DNA of 64,000 bases, from NCBI RefSeq assembly GCF_000429025.1, contig NZ_KE386837.1, positions 172,959 through 236,958 on the forward strand, in the 5' to 3' direction. The first letter of the stretch is position 1. Each line of letters starts with the position of its first letter. Below, in pieces: positions 43,098 to 51,659 of the stretch. The DNA comes from Actinospineispora spinosispora DSM 44797. Lineage in GTDB: Bacteria; Actinomycetota; Actinomycetes; Mycobacteriales; Pseudonocardiaceae. The translations under genes were made by a program, and so were the position numbers. The notes under the pieces were generated by a model. That model was given only the letters and a program-made list of their open reading frames with translations, had not been told where the DNA came from and searched no databases.

Positions 43098-44360
43098 ATG
43101 TCGGATGGCTACGACGTCATCGTGGCGGGCGGCGGATCGGCGGGTGTCGCGGCGGCGGTGGGCGCTCAACGGGCCGGGGCACGGACCCTGCTGCTGGAGC
43201 GCGGGTCGTGCCTCGGTGGCGCCGCGACGCTGCGCAACGTCCTGACCTACTGCGGACTGTTCACCCGGGACGACGCCGAGCAGGTGGTGTTCGGGGTGGC
43301 CGGGGAGGTGCTGGAGGCGCTGCGGGCTCGTGGCGCGGTCAGCGAGCCGACCCGGTTCACCGCCGTCGCCGTGGTGTTCGACCCGGAGAGCGTCAAGCAC
43401 GTCCTCGACCAGCTGTGCGCCGCCGCCGGTGTCCAGGTCCGGCTGCACAGCCAGCTGATCGACGCGCAGCGGTCCGGCTCGCGGATCACCTCGGTCCGGG
43501 TCGCCGACCACGCGGGTCTGCACACGCTGTCCGCCGCCGCGTTCGTGGATGCGACCGGCGAGGCCGACCTGGCCTGCCACGGTGGCGCGCAGGTCCGGTA
43601 CGGCAACGACGGCTGGGTGCAGAACGGCAGCCTCGGTGTGCGTTTCGGCGGCATCCCGGCGGACGCGGTGGTGAACCGCGCAACGTTCGGCGACGCGGTG
43701 CGCGCGGCCAAGGCGGCGGGTGTCGCACCGCTGCTCGGCGAAGGCGGGCTGGTCGCGCGGCTGCCGGTCTCCGGCGACGTCATCGCCTACCTGGTCGACG
43801 AGGGCTACGACGCGCGCAGCGCAGCCGACACCAGCCGCGCCGAGGCGCACGCCAGGGCCCAGGCGCAGGCCTACCTGGTGGCGCTGCGCACGGTGCCCGG
43901 CTGCTCGGCTGCCTACATCGTCAGCACCGGCCCTGAGCTGGGCACTCGCGAGTCGCGGCACATCGTCGCGCGTCGCCGCCTGACCGAGGACGAGGTACTC
44001 ACGCCCTCCGACGTCGAGGACGCGGTCGCGCTCGGCGCGTGGCCGATGGAGTACCACCGGGGAGCGGGACTGCCCGCCGAGTGGAGCTTCATCGGCTCGC
44101 CCGGTTACTACGGCATCCCGCTGGACATCCTGCGCAGCGCCGACACGACGAACCTCCTCGCCGCCGGTCGCGCGGTCGACGGCGACCGGGGCGCCGGAGC
44201 CTCGCTGCGCGCGATGGGCACCGCGTTCGCCACCGGCCACGCGGCAGGCATCGCGGCGGCCCTGGTCGCGTCGAGAGGCGACGCCACACCGTCGGAGGTC
44301 CGCACCGAACTGCAACGCCAGGACGCCCGTCTCCCCGCCCCGTCCCTCGACTGCTGCTGA
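43098..44360 (+). CDS. FAD-dependent oxidoreductase
   Basis: 420 residues. N-terminal dinucleotide motif DVIVAGGGSAGVAAAVGAQR with the ERG acidic end, then GGAATLRNVLTYCGLF, a DATGEADLACHGG stretch and the C-terminal LLAAGRAVDGDRGAGASLRAMG, the pattern of the FAD_oxidored (PF12831-like) family. It probably oxidises or reduces a carboxylic or heterocyclic substrate. Third gene of the operon that starts at 41292. The hairpin at 44366 follows 3 bases after its stop codon. Confidence 0.85.
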   Translation: MSDGYDVIVAGGGSAGVAAAVGAQRAGARTLLLERGSCLGGAATLRNVLTYCGLFTRDDAEQVVFGVAGEVLEALRARGAVSEPTRFTAVAVVFDPESVKHVLDQLCAAAGVQVRLHSQLIDAQRSGSRITSVRVADHAGLHTLSAAAFVDATGEADLACHGGAQVRYGNDGWVQNGSLGVRFGGIPADAVVNRATFGDAVRAAKAAGVAPLLGEGGLVARLPVSGDVIAYLVDEGYDARSAADTSRAEAHARAQAQAYLVALRTVPGCSAAYIVSTGPELGTRESRHIVARRRLTEDEVLTPSDVEDAVALGAWPMEYHRGAGLPAEWSFIGSPGYYGIPLDILRSADTTNLLAAGRAVDGDRGAGASLRAMGTAFATGHAAGIAAALVASRGDATPSEVRTELQRQDARLPAPSLDCC

Positions 44361-44365
44361 CTCGA

Positions 44366-44433
44366 CACCGCGCACTTCGCGTCCACACCGCGCCATGTGC
44401 ACATGGCGCGGTGTGGACGGAAGGTGCGCGGTG
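44366..44433. terminator. CACCGCGCAC-family hairpin, copy 1
   Basis: CACCGCGCAC, GTCCACACCGCGCCATGT and their complements form a near-perfect stem (68 bases total) with a CGCG/GAAG-type internal bulge. It follows the FAD oxidoreductase gene. A related hairpin is at 51516. Confidence 0.82.
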
Positions 44434-44466
44434 TGAACACGGAGTGCGCGGTGCGAGCATTTGCGG

Positions 44467-45630
44467 GTGAGTGAGAGCGAGCGGGGTGCGGCCAACCTGG
44501 AGCTGCTGCTGACGGCGGACGGGCAGGCCCTGCTGGGGGAGCTGGCCGGCAGCGACGTCACCGACGAGCTGCGAGTGGCCTCGGTGTTGCGCCGCCGCTT
44601 CCCGGGTGAGCTGGTCACCGCCGCGCTCGCCCAGCACGAGCTGCGGCGCCGGGGGCGGTCGAAGTTCAGCCGCGCGGAGAGCATGTGGCTGACCAGGGAC
44701 GGGTTCGAACAGTCCTCCTCCGAGCTGCTGTCCCGGCATCGGGCGGTCCGGTACTCGGGAGCCGACCGAGCGGTCGATCTGTGCTGCGGGATCGGCGGTG
44801 ACCTGATCGGGCTGGCGGGTGCGGCGACGTCGGTGGTCGCGGTGGACCGGGACCCGCTGCACCTGCGGATGGCGCTGCTCAACGCCGAGGTCTACGACGT
44901 CGCCGGCTCGGTGACCGGGTGGCTGGGCGACGTCCGGGACGTGGACCTGACCGGGGTGGACGCGGTGTTCGTCGACCCGGCTCGGCGTTCCGGCGGACGT
45001 CGGCTGCGCACCGGCTCCAGCGAGCCGCCGCTGGACTGGTGCGTGTCGTTGGCCGACCGCGTCGGGGTGGGGATCAAGGCCGCGCCCGGGCTGGACCGGT
45101 CGACGGTGCCCCCGGGGTGGGAGGTCGAGTTCGTCGCCGACGGGCGCGATCTGAAGGAAGCGGTGCTGTGGTCGCCGTCGTTCGCCGAGGCCGATAGCCG
45201 AGCCACCCTGTTGCCCGACGGACATCAGCTGGTGCCCTCGCCGGGTGACACCGTGGAATGCCGGGCGCCCGGGGCCTATCTGCTCGACCCGAATCCGGCG
45301 GTCACCCGGGCCGGGCTGGTCGAGGAGCTGGCGCGGGAGCTCGGAGCCTGGAAGATCGACCCCCGGATCGCCTTCCTCTCCTCGGACGCTCCGCTGGTGA
45401 CACCGTTCGGCCGGTGCCTGCGGGTCGTCTCCTCGCTGCCCTGGAAGGAGAAGTCGATCATCGCCGAGCTGCGGCGGTGTGATGTCGGCTCGGTCGACAT
45501 CCGTCGACGAGGACTGGCCGGGGACGTGGCTTTACTGCAACGACGACTGAAGCTCACCGGGTCCCTCGCCGCCGTGCTCGTCATGACCCGGGTCGACGAC
45601 CAACCCTGGGGGATCATCTGCCTCGGTTGA
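44467..45630 (+). CDS. class I SAM-dependent methyltransferase with THUMP-like domain
   Basis: 387 residues. The methyltransferase core is clear: VDLCCGIGGDLIGLAG near residue 104 (motif I), VVAVDRDPLHLRMA (motif II) and VFVDPARR (motif IV, like RNA N-methyltransferases). The C-terminal THUMP-like part (VGSVDIRRRGLAGDVALLQRR) suggests an RNA target. GTG 44467 is preferred; a TTG at 44461 is in the same frame. The target RNA is unknown. Confidence 0.83.
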   Translation: MSESERGAANLELLLTADGQALLGELAGSDVTDELRVASVLRRRFPGELVTAALAQHELRRRGRSKFSRAESMWLTRDGFEQSSSELLSRHRAVRYSGADRAVDLCCGIGGDLIGLAGAATSVVAVDRDPLHLRMALLNAEVYDVAGSVTGWLGDVRDVDLTGVDAVFVDPARRSGGRRLRTGSSEPPLDWCVSLADRVGVGIKAAPGLDRSTVPPGWEVEFVADGRDLKEAVLWSPSFAEADSRATLLPDGHQLVPSPGDTVECRAPGAYLLDPNPAVTRAGLVEELARELGAWKIDPRIAFLSSDAPLVTPFGRCLRVVSSLPWKEKSIIAELRRCDVGSVDIRRRGLAGDVALLQRRLKLTGSLAAVLVMTRVDDQPWGIICLG

Positions 45631-45650
45631 GCACAAGTACCTGTTTGTGC
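45631..45650. promoter_or_regulatory. inverted repeat upstream of hydrolase/LLM operon
   Basis: GCACAA and TTGTGC arms enclose GTACCTGT. It could be part of a terminator for the methyltransferase gene or a second operator. Confidence 0.4.
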
Positions 45651-45679
45651 ACTGAAATAGCCGCCTCCCGCTACTAACG

Positions 45680-45697
45680 TTCTACTTGCGAGTAGAA
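45680..45697. promoter_or_regulatory. operator-like palindrome for hydrolase/LLM operon
   Basis: TTCTACTTGCGAGTAGAA has perfect 7-base arms. It lies 15 bases upstream of the hydrolase start, overlapping where a promoter would be, so a repressor site is likely. No regulator gene is adjacent. Confidence 0.65.
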
Positions 45698-45711
45698 ACG
45701 AGGAGGCGGAT

Positions 45712-46509
45712 GTGTCGATGGTGACCAGGCCGGAAGTGGCCGCCGAGATCGTGGACGTGGCCGGCACGCCGGTCGCGCTGCGACGCCGGGGCAGCGGTGA
45801 ACCGCTGCTGTTCCTGCACGGCGCGGGCTTCACCGGGCAGTGGCTGCGGTTCCACGAAGCGCTCGCCCAGGGTGCCGACGTCATCGCGCCCGAGCACGTG
45901 GGTTTCGGCGCGACGCCACCGCAGGACTGGCTGGAGGACATCAGCGACCTCGCCCTGCACTACGACGACCTGCGCGCGACCCTCGGCCTCGACCGGTTCC
46001 ACCTGGTCGGCTACTCGCTCGGCGGCTGGATCGCGGCCACCTACGCGACGCTGTTCCCGGAGCGCCTCGCGTCGCTGACGCTCATCACCCCGGTCGGCAT
46101 CCAGGTCCCCGGCAAACCACCGTTCGCCGACCTGTTCACCATGACCCCGGCCGCCCTGTTCGGGACGATCTTCAACGACCCGGCCAACATGGCGGAGGTC
46201 ATGGTCGACGCTGGCGACGTGGACGTCGCCGTGCACCTCTACGAGGAGCAGTCCACCCTCGCCCGGCTCGTCTGGAACCCGCGCTACGACCGCAAGATGC
46301 CGCGACGACTGCGCCGGGTCAGCTGCCCGTCGCTGGTGGTCGGCGCCGAGGACGACCGGCTGGTCCCCAACGAGGCGGCCGAGCGGTACGCCGAGTGCAT
46401 CGACGGCGCGCAGCTGCGGCGCATCCCGGGAACCGGCCACGCGATCATCGTCGAACAGCCCGAACAGACCGCGAAGGCCGTCCTCGACTTCCAGGGGAGC
46501 ACCCGATGA
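45712..46509 (+). CDS. alpha/beta hydrolase
   Basis: 265 residues. Oxyanion LLFLHGAGFTGQW, nucleophile elbow VGYSLGGW, acid VGAEDDRLVP and His in GTGHAIIVEQPEQ give the complete triad. GTG 45712 is preceded by GAGGAGG. The gene overlaps the LLM gene by 4 bases, so the two act together; hydrolases of this kind often act on the ester or ring product of a flavin monooxygenase. The natural substrate is not visible. Confidence 0.88.
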   Translation: MSMVTRPEVAAEIVDVAGTPVALRRRGSGEPLLFLHGAGFTGQWLRFHEALAQGADVIAPEHVGFGATPPQDWLEDISDLALHYDDLRATLGLDRFHLVGYSLGGWIAATYATLFPERLASLTLITPVGIQVPGKPPFADLFTMTPAALFGTIFNDPANMAEVMVDAGDVDVAVHLYEEQSTLARLVWNPRYDRKMPRRLRRVSCPSLVVGAEDDRLVPNEAAERYAECIDGAQLRRIPGTGHAIIVEQPEQTAKAVLDFQGSTR

Positions 46510-47729
46510 GCAACGAGCTGCAGTTCTTCCACTTCGGGTTGATGCCCTACCCGAACATCCCGCCGGCCGACGAGATCGAGTCGACCTGGGTGAACCTGTC
46601 CAACTCGCACTACGACCCGGTGGTCGGGCACAAGCTCTACAACGAGTACCTCGACCAGTCCGTGCTCGCCGAGAAGCTCGGCTACGACGGAACCTGCGTC
46701 AACGAGCACCACCAGAACGCCTACGGCACGATGCCCGACCCGAACATCATGGCCAGCCACGTCGTGGCGCGGACCAGCAAGATCCGGGTCGGCATCATCG
46801 GCAACGCGTTGCCGCTGCACGAGAACCCGCTGCGCGTCGCCGAGTCCGTCGCGATGCTCGACGTCATCTCCGGCGGACGGATCATCTCCGGTTTCGTGCG
46901 CGGCACCGGCATGGAGTACCACTCGCTGCGCGCCAACCCGGCCACGTCGCGGGAGCGGTTCTGGGAAGCGCACGACCTGATCATCAAGGCGTGGACCGAG
47001 GACGGGCCGTTCGACTGGCAGGGCAAGCACTTCGACATCCCGTACGTGAACCCGTGGCCGCGCCCGTTCCAGAAGCCGCACCCGCCGATCTGGCTGCCCG
47101 GTCAGGGGTCGTTCGAGACGATCAGGGAAGCGGCGAAACGGCGCTACCCGTTCATGATGGTGTTCGCGCCGCTGTCCTTCACCAAGGTCAACTACGACAT
47201 GTACCGCAAGGCCGCGGCCGACGAGGGCTACGAGCCGGCCCCCGAGCAGCTCGCGTTCTGTGTGCCGACCTACGTCGCGGAGACCGAGGCGAAGGCGCAC
47301 GAGGAAGCACGCGAGCACATGATGTGGCTGTTCCGCCGCGGCCTGAAGGTGCCCAGCTACCACTGGGTGCCGCCGGGCTACATGAGCGGCGACTCGCTGC
47401 GCGGGATGATCATGGGTAAGCGCAAGTTCGGCATCAAGGACCACTGGGAGCTGGACTACCAGGAGCTGCTCGACGAGCAGTACATCATCGTCGGCACGCC
47501 ACAGCAGGTCGCCGAGAAGCTCGCCTTCTACACCCAGGAGCTGGGCGCCGGTATCCATGTGGCCGCATCGGCGCAGATCGGGGACATGCCGAACTGGAAG
47601 GTTGTCAAGAACATGACCCTGTTCGCCGAGGAGGTCATGCCGCTGTTCCGCCCGCCCGGTAACCAACCTGCATGGGAGCGGGGCGTTCCGGTACCGGGTA
47701 CACCGGACTCACTTGAGCAATCCGCATAG
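46506..47729 (+). CDS. LLM class flavin-dependent monooxygenase
   Basis: 407 residues, bacterial luciferase-like TIM barrel. GYDGTCVNEHHQNAYG near residues 59-74, VRVGIIGNALPLHENPLRVAE and VISGGRIISGFVRGTGMEYH are hallmark blocks. GTPQQVAEKLAFYTQELG near the end completes the fold. Start ATG 46506 overlaps the upstream hydrolase by 4 bases. It probably uses FMNH2 and O2 in a Baeyer-Villiger or hydroxylation reaction, with the hydrolase acting on the product. No flavin reductase is adjacent; the nearest is at 57085. Confidence 0.87.
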   Translation: MSNELQFFHFGLMPYPNIPPADEIESTWVNLSNSHYDPVVGHKLYNEYLDQSVLAEKLGYDGTCVNEHHQNAYGTMPDPNIMASHVVARTSKIRVGIIGNALPLHENPLRVAESVAMLDVISGGRIISGFVRGTGMEYHSLRANPATSRERFWEAHDLIIKAWTEDGPFDWQGKHFDIPYVNPWPRPFQKPHPPIWLPGQGSFETIREAAKRRYPFMMVFAPLSFTKVNYDMYRKAAADEGYEPAPEQLAFCVPTYVAETEAKAHEEAREHMMWLFRRGLKVPSYHWVPPGYMSGDSLRGMIMGKRKFGIKDHWELDYQELLDEQYIIVGTPQQVAEKLAFYTQELGAGIHVAASAQIGDMPNWKVVKNMTLFAEEVMPLFRPPGNQPAWERGVPVPGTPDSLEQSA

Positions 47730-47857
47730 CTGAAGTTGTTTGCGCAATCAAATTCCACGTGATGGTTGTCATGTTAATTACCCGCCAGTAGCGTTCGCCG
47801 ACACATGCCGGGGCGGGGCAGATCCTCCGCCCGTCGCGAGCGGAGGAAGGCGGACCC

Positions 47858-49333
47858 ATGTCCGAGACAGCAGCCAGCCTGGAGAACAAGCCGAGTCCGG
47901 CTGATCGGACGGTCTTCGGCCATCCCGTCGGGCTGGTCAACCTGTTCAACGTCGAACTGTGGGAACGCTTCTCGTTTTACGGAATGGTCGGCATCCTGGG
48001 TTACTACCTCTATTTCAGCTTGGATAGAGGTGGTCTCGCACTGCCGGAAGCCACCGCGATGAGCATCGTCGGTGCGTACACCGGATTTGTGTACCTGTGT
48101 ACGGTGCTCGGCGGTTGGCTGGCCGACCGGGTGTTCGGCATGGAGCGGATGGTGTTCTACGGCGGCTCCGTGGTGATGATCGGTCACCTCGCGCTGGCGG
48201 TACTTCCAGGGTTGACCGGTGTCGGTGTCGGTCTGGTGTGCGTGGCGTTGGGTAGCGGCGCACTCAAAGCCAATGCATCGTCGATCGTGGGGACTTTGTA
48301 CTCGAAGGGTGACCCACGTTGCGACGGTGGGTTCACCCTCTTCTACCTGGGTGTGAACGTCGGGGCGTTCACGGGTCCATTGCTGACCGGGTTCCTACAC
48401 AAGGAACTCGGGTTCCATATCGCATTCGGTGCCGCCGCGGTCGGCATGGCGATCGGACTGACTCAGTACGTCCTGTTCCGACGCAACCTGGGAGCGGCGG
48501 GGAAGGAACCGGGCAATCCATTGCCGCGTGAGTCCAGGACGAAGGCGGCCGGTGTCGGCGTGCTGATCGTCGTAGCCATCGTCGCGGTGTTGCTCACCGG
48601 TCTGGTGCGATTGGACAACCTGGCCACGGTGACCAGCGCAGTGATCGCCCTGGCCTCGATCGCCTACTTCGTAGTGATGCTTACCAACGCACAAGTGACG
48701 GCTGTGGAGCGCAGCCGGGTGCGCGCATTCATTCCACTGTTCATTGCCAACGTCGCATTCTGGTCATTATTCCAACAGATATTTACGACGCTGGCGGTCT
48801 ACTCGGAAAAACGGATGGACTGGAACATCTTCGGCTGGGAGGCGCCCGTAGCCTGGATCGGCTCCGAGGAACCGGTCTGGGTGATCTTGCTTGCGCCGGT
48901 GTTCGCCACGATGTGGACCAAACTGCGTGAACGCGCACCTTCGACGCCGGTCAAGTTCGCACTCGGCGTGATCGGCATGGGCATGGCATTCCTACTGTTC
49001 CTGACCATGGCAGGCGGGACTGGACGTACTAGTCCGGCGTTGGCGGTGTTCTTCATCCTGGCGATGTTTGCGGTGTCCGAGCTGATGCTCTCGCCGATCG
49101 GATTGTCGGTGACCAGTAGGCTCGCGCCTGAGGCGTTCCGGGCGCAGATGATGGCGCTCTACTACTTCTCCGTCGGCCTCGGGAGTTCAGTGTCCGGTCA
49201 GCTCGCGGGCTTCTACGAGCCGGCTCATGAGTACGCGTACTTTGGGATCAACGGTGGCATCACGATCGCGATCGGGCTGGTCGCGCTGGCGCTGAGCCCG
49301 TGGATCAAGCGGCGCATGGAGGGTGTGCATTAG
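47858..49333 (+). CDS. POT/PTR family peptide MFS transporter
   Basis: 491 residues. ELWERFSFYGM in TM1 matches the ExxERFxYY proton-coupled oligopeptide motif. LGGWLADRVFGMERMV and FTLFYLGVNVGAFTGPLLTG are PTR2 signatures, and 14 membrane segments are plausible. It imports di- and tripeptides with protons. ATG 47858 follows CGGAGGAAGG. Codon use appears less GC-biased than its neighbours, particularly around 48300-48800. It is not coupled to a neighbour. Confidence 0.9.
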   Translation: MSETAASLENKPSPADRTVFGHPVGLVNLFNVELWERFSFYGMVGILGYYLYFSLDRGGLALPEATAMSIVGAYTGFVYLCTVLGGWLADRVFGMERMVFYGGSVVMIGHLALAVLPGLTGVGVGLVCVALGSGALKANASSIVGTLYSKGDPRCDGGFTLFYLGVNVGAFTGPLLTGFLHKELGFHIAFGAAAVGMAIGLTQYVLFRRNLGAAGKEPGNPLPRESRTKAAGVGVLIVVAIVAVLLTGLVRLDNLATVTSAVIALASIAYFVVMLTNAQVTAVERSRVRAFIPLFIANVAFWSLFQQIFTTLAVYSEKRMDWNIFGWEAPVAWIGSEEPVWVILLAPVFATMWTKLRERAPSTPVKFALGVIGMGMAFLLFLTMAGGTGRTSPALAVFFILAMFAVSELMLSPIGLSVTSRLAPEAFRAQMMALYYFSVGLGSSVSGQLAGFYEPAHEYAYFGINGGITIAIGLVALALSPWIKRRMEGVH

Positions 49334-49527
49334 GTTCTAACGCAAGCGCGTCGGGATCGGTCTGGGCAGGGACATCAAATTTAACTTCAGCCGCTTGTTG
49401 CCTACTCAATTTTTTGAGAAGTTCGTGTTGGGTGGGTCTCCTCTCAAGTTGAGACATCGTACTGCTAGTGTGCGCGCCATCTGCTGATGCAGTTATAACT
49501 GCCCTGGTGTCGCAAGGAGTAATTATC

Positions 49528-49995
49528 TTGAGTGTGAAGAGTACTCGTTCTCGTTGTCTCAGTCTGGCAGTTCTGCTAGGACTCGGGGTGGGCGGCTTCT
49601 TCGTTGCGACGCCCGTGGCGTACGCAGATGATTGCGTTACGGTTCAGGATGTCAACACCGGTGTGTGTGGAAGGGTAGACAACTTCGGCGGAGGTGTGCC
49701 AATTGAAGTTGCCGCTAATCGTTCCGATGACGGGGTTGGGCTCGATCCGATCACTGAGCTGAAGGATAAGCAGACGTCGTCAAGTCTGGGTGATCGGTAT
49801 AAAGATGTGGACGCATACCGTGTGCCGGACAAGTGCAATTACGCCCTACAAGAGATGATCAAGGTCGGTGGGGCGAATGGGAGCGAGGTCAAGTTCGTAA
49901 AGATTCCGCAGAAGTCGGACTGGGGAGTCAAAGACGGTTGGAATGTCGTTCAAAGTCCTGAGCATGTCACTGTCGTAGACATCGAGTGTCCTTGA
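49528..49995 (+). CDS. small secreted protein of unknown function
   Basis: 155 residues. The N-terminus (VKSTRSRCLSLAVLLGLGVGGFF) is a classic signal peptide with a likely cut after VAYA near residue 35. The mature part starts DDCVTVQ and has four cysteines (DDC, TGVC, DKC, IEC), enough for two disulfides. TTG 49528 is chosen because AAGGAG lies about 8 bases upstream. Base composition is clearly lower in GC than the surroundings, with many A- and T-ending codons, suggesting foreign origin or a fast-evolving extracellular protein. I recognise no family. Confidence 0.7.
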   Translation: MSVKSTRSRCLSLAVLLGLGVGGFFVATPVAYADDCVTVQDVNTGVCGRVDNFGGGVPIEVAANRSDDGVGLDPITELKDKQTSSSLGDRYKDVDAYRVPDKCNYALQEMIKVGGANGSEVKFVKIPQKSDWGVKDGWNVVQSPEHVTVVDIECP

Positions 49996-50133
49996 GTGCT
50001 GACATGCTCACCTTCTTCGTGCATCCCGTGACGGTCATACTGTGCGCTGACGTAAACCGTGATCGATCTGGTCTCGCTCGCGCCGAGCTCGTAGGCCAAG
50101 CAGGCCTTGAGGGTGTGCGCTAGTTTTCGAAGG

Positions 50134-51048
50134 ATGCGCGTCGGGATCACCTTGGGCAGGGACGAACGGAACGTTGCCGCTGAGGCTCGGTGGGCCGAGG
50201 GGATCGGGTTCGATTTCCTCGCCTGCGGGGAGCATCTGTTCTTCCACGGTCCGACCGGAAACGGCTTCGTCACCCTCGCTGCCGCTGCCGGCGCGACCGA
50301 GCGGATTCGGCTGCTCAGCGCATTGACGATCGTGCCGGTGTACCCGGCCGCGATCCTGGCGAAGCTCGCCGCCAGCCTGGACCAGGTGTCGAACGGACGG
50401 TTCGACCTGGGCATCGGCATCGGCGGCGAGTACCCGCCGGAGTTCGTCGCGGCCGGGGTCGAGGTGAAGCACCGGGGCGCTCGCACCGACGAGGCACTCG
50501 AGGTGCTCGGTCCGCTGCTGGCCGGTGAGACGGTGACCCACCACGGCCGGTTCGTCGACATCCCGGGTCTGGCGCTGCAGCCACCGGCGGTGCAGAAGCC
50601 CGGCCCGCCGGTGTGGGTGGGCGGTCGCAAGGGCGCCGCGATCCGCAGGGCGGCGAGGTTCGGCGACGTGTGGCTGCCGTACATGTACAGCCCCGAACAG
50701 CTGGCGAGCTCGCTGACCGAGGTGAACACCGCCGCCGCCGAGCACGGCCGCTCGGTGCGCGGCGCGGTCTACTGCTGGGGCGCCGTGCACGCCGAGGCGG
50801 CGACCGCGCGGCAGCAGGCCATCGACGTGGTGAGCGAGGTCTACCAGCAGGACTTCACCCCGCTGGCGGACCGCTACCTGCTGCACGGCGACCCCGCCGG
50901 CGTGGTGCGTCGCCTGCGTGAGTACTACGACGCGGGCGCCCGCGACGTCGTGTTCAGCGCCGCCGCGCCGAACGCGCAGGCGCGCACCGAGATGCTCGAA
51001 CTGTTCGCGTCCGAGGTCTTGCCGCAGGTCAGGACGTGGACTGACTAG
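50134..51048 (+). CDS. LLM class F420-dependent oxidoreductase
   Basis: 304 residues, luciferase-like barrel. GFDFLACGEHLFFHGP, RLLSALTIVPVYPAAILAK, and DLGIGIGGEYPPEF are characteristic; the short length and VWVGGRKGAAIRRAARFGD fit the F420 branch. ATG 50134 is chosen since the barrel's first strand (MRVGITLG) begins there. It ends in a 20-base convergent overlap with the SRPBCC gene. The substrate is unknown. Confidence 0.83.
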   Translation: MRVGITLGRDERNVAAEARWAEGIGFDFLACGEHLFFHGPTGNGFVTLAAAAGATERIRLLSALTIVPVYPAAILAKLAASLDQVSNGRFDLGIGIGGEYPPEFVAAGVEVKHRGARTDEALEVLGPLLAGETVTHHGRFVDIPGLALQPPAVQKPGPPVWVGGRKGAAIRRAARFGDVWLPYMYSPEQLASSLTEVNTAAAEHGRSVRGAVYCWGAVHAEAATARQQAIDVVSEVYQQDFTPLADRYLLHGDPAGVVRRLREYYDAGARDVVFSAAAPNAQARTEMLELFASEVLPQVRTWTD

Positions 51049-51463
51049 TCTCGCAGCGCACCTTGAGGCTGCTCGCCTCCTGCGTGATGTAGCGCCGGGT
51101 CATCGACCCGAGCAGCGGGACGAACAGTGGCGCGAGCAATCCGGTGATCTCCGCGCTGAGCGTGATCCGGCACCGTCCGCCGGGCAGCGCTTCGAGCACG
51201 TGGTCGGCGATCGTGGCGACCCCCGGCGACCGGGTCACCCACTCGAACCGCCGGTGCGGCTCCCACACGGTGACCCGCCAGACGTTGCGCGGAAGCTTCG
51301 GCTGCCGAATCTCGGCAGCGCTGCCCGCGCCGAACAGCCCCGCCTCCAGCAGTCGCACCGACGTGGTGGTGGGACTCCACTCGGGCCACCGCTCGACATC
51401 GGTGAGCACCGGCCACACGGCCGCGGGCGAAACGTCGATCTCCTCGACCACCTCATACCTCAT
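51029..51463 (-). CDS. SRPBCC family protein (polyketide cyclase/START-like)
   Basis: 144 residues. EEIDVSPAAVWPVLTDVERWPEWSP is the standard opening, with central FEWVTRSPGVATIADHVLE and a C-terminal amphipathic helix. Such proteins bind hydrophobic ligands. The ATG at 51463 lies inside a perfect 20-base palindrome (51461-51480), so expression is probably controlled by a protein that covers the start codon. The 3' end overlaps the LLM gene. Confidence 0.83.
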   Translation of the reverse strand: MRYEVVEEIDVSPAAVWPVLTDVERWPEWSPTTTSVRLLEAGLFGAGSAAEIRQPKLPRNVWRVTVWEPHRRFEWVTRSPGVATIADHVLEALPGGRCRITLSAEITGLLAPLFVPLLGSMTRRYITQEASSLKVRCETSQSTS

Positions 51464-51480
51464 GTACCAAATGGTACATG
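51461..51480. promoter_or_regulatory. palindromic operator over the SRPBCC start codon
   Basis: CATGTACCA and TGGTACATG are perfect 9-base arms around AA. The left arm contains the start codon of the SRPBCC gene. The TGTACCA..TGGTACA form is the kind of site bound by HxlR or MarR-type dimers; none is next door. Confidence 0.7.
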
Positions 51481-51515
51481 CCTGTGCGACGCGTCTGAGG
51501 CGTCTCTCGCCACGA

Positions 51516-51583
51516 CACCGCGCACCTTGCGTCCACACCGCGCTATGTGCACGATGCGCGGTGTGGACGGAGGGTGCGCGGCG
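51516..51583. repeat. CACCGCGCAC-family hairpin, copy 2 (divergent region)
   Basis: CACCGCGCACC, GTCCACACCGCGC..TGT and complements, with small differences from the copy at 44366. It sits between two divergent genes rather than at a 3' end, which does not fit a simple terminator. Confidence 0.75.
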
Positions 51584-51633
51584 TCGCCGGTGTTGATCAC
51601 CATTCTTGTGGACCTTGTCGAGCATGGACGCAA

Positions 51634-51649
51634 TACCTACTAGTAGGTA
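51634..51649. promoter_or_regulatory. TetR-type operator
   Basis: TACCTACTAGTAGGTA is a perfect 16-base palindrome 10 bases upstream of the TetR start at 51660. Autoregulation is likely. Confidence 0.8.
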
Positions 51650-51659
51650 CAGTGCAGTC

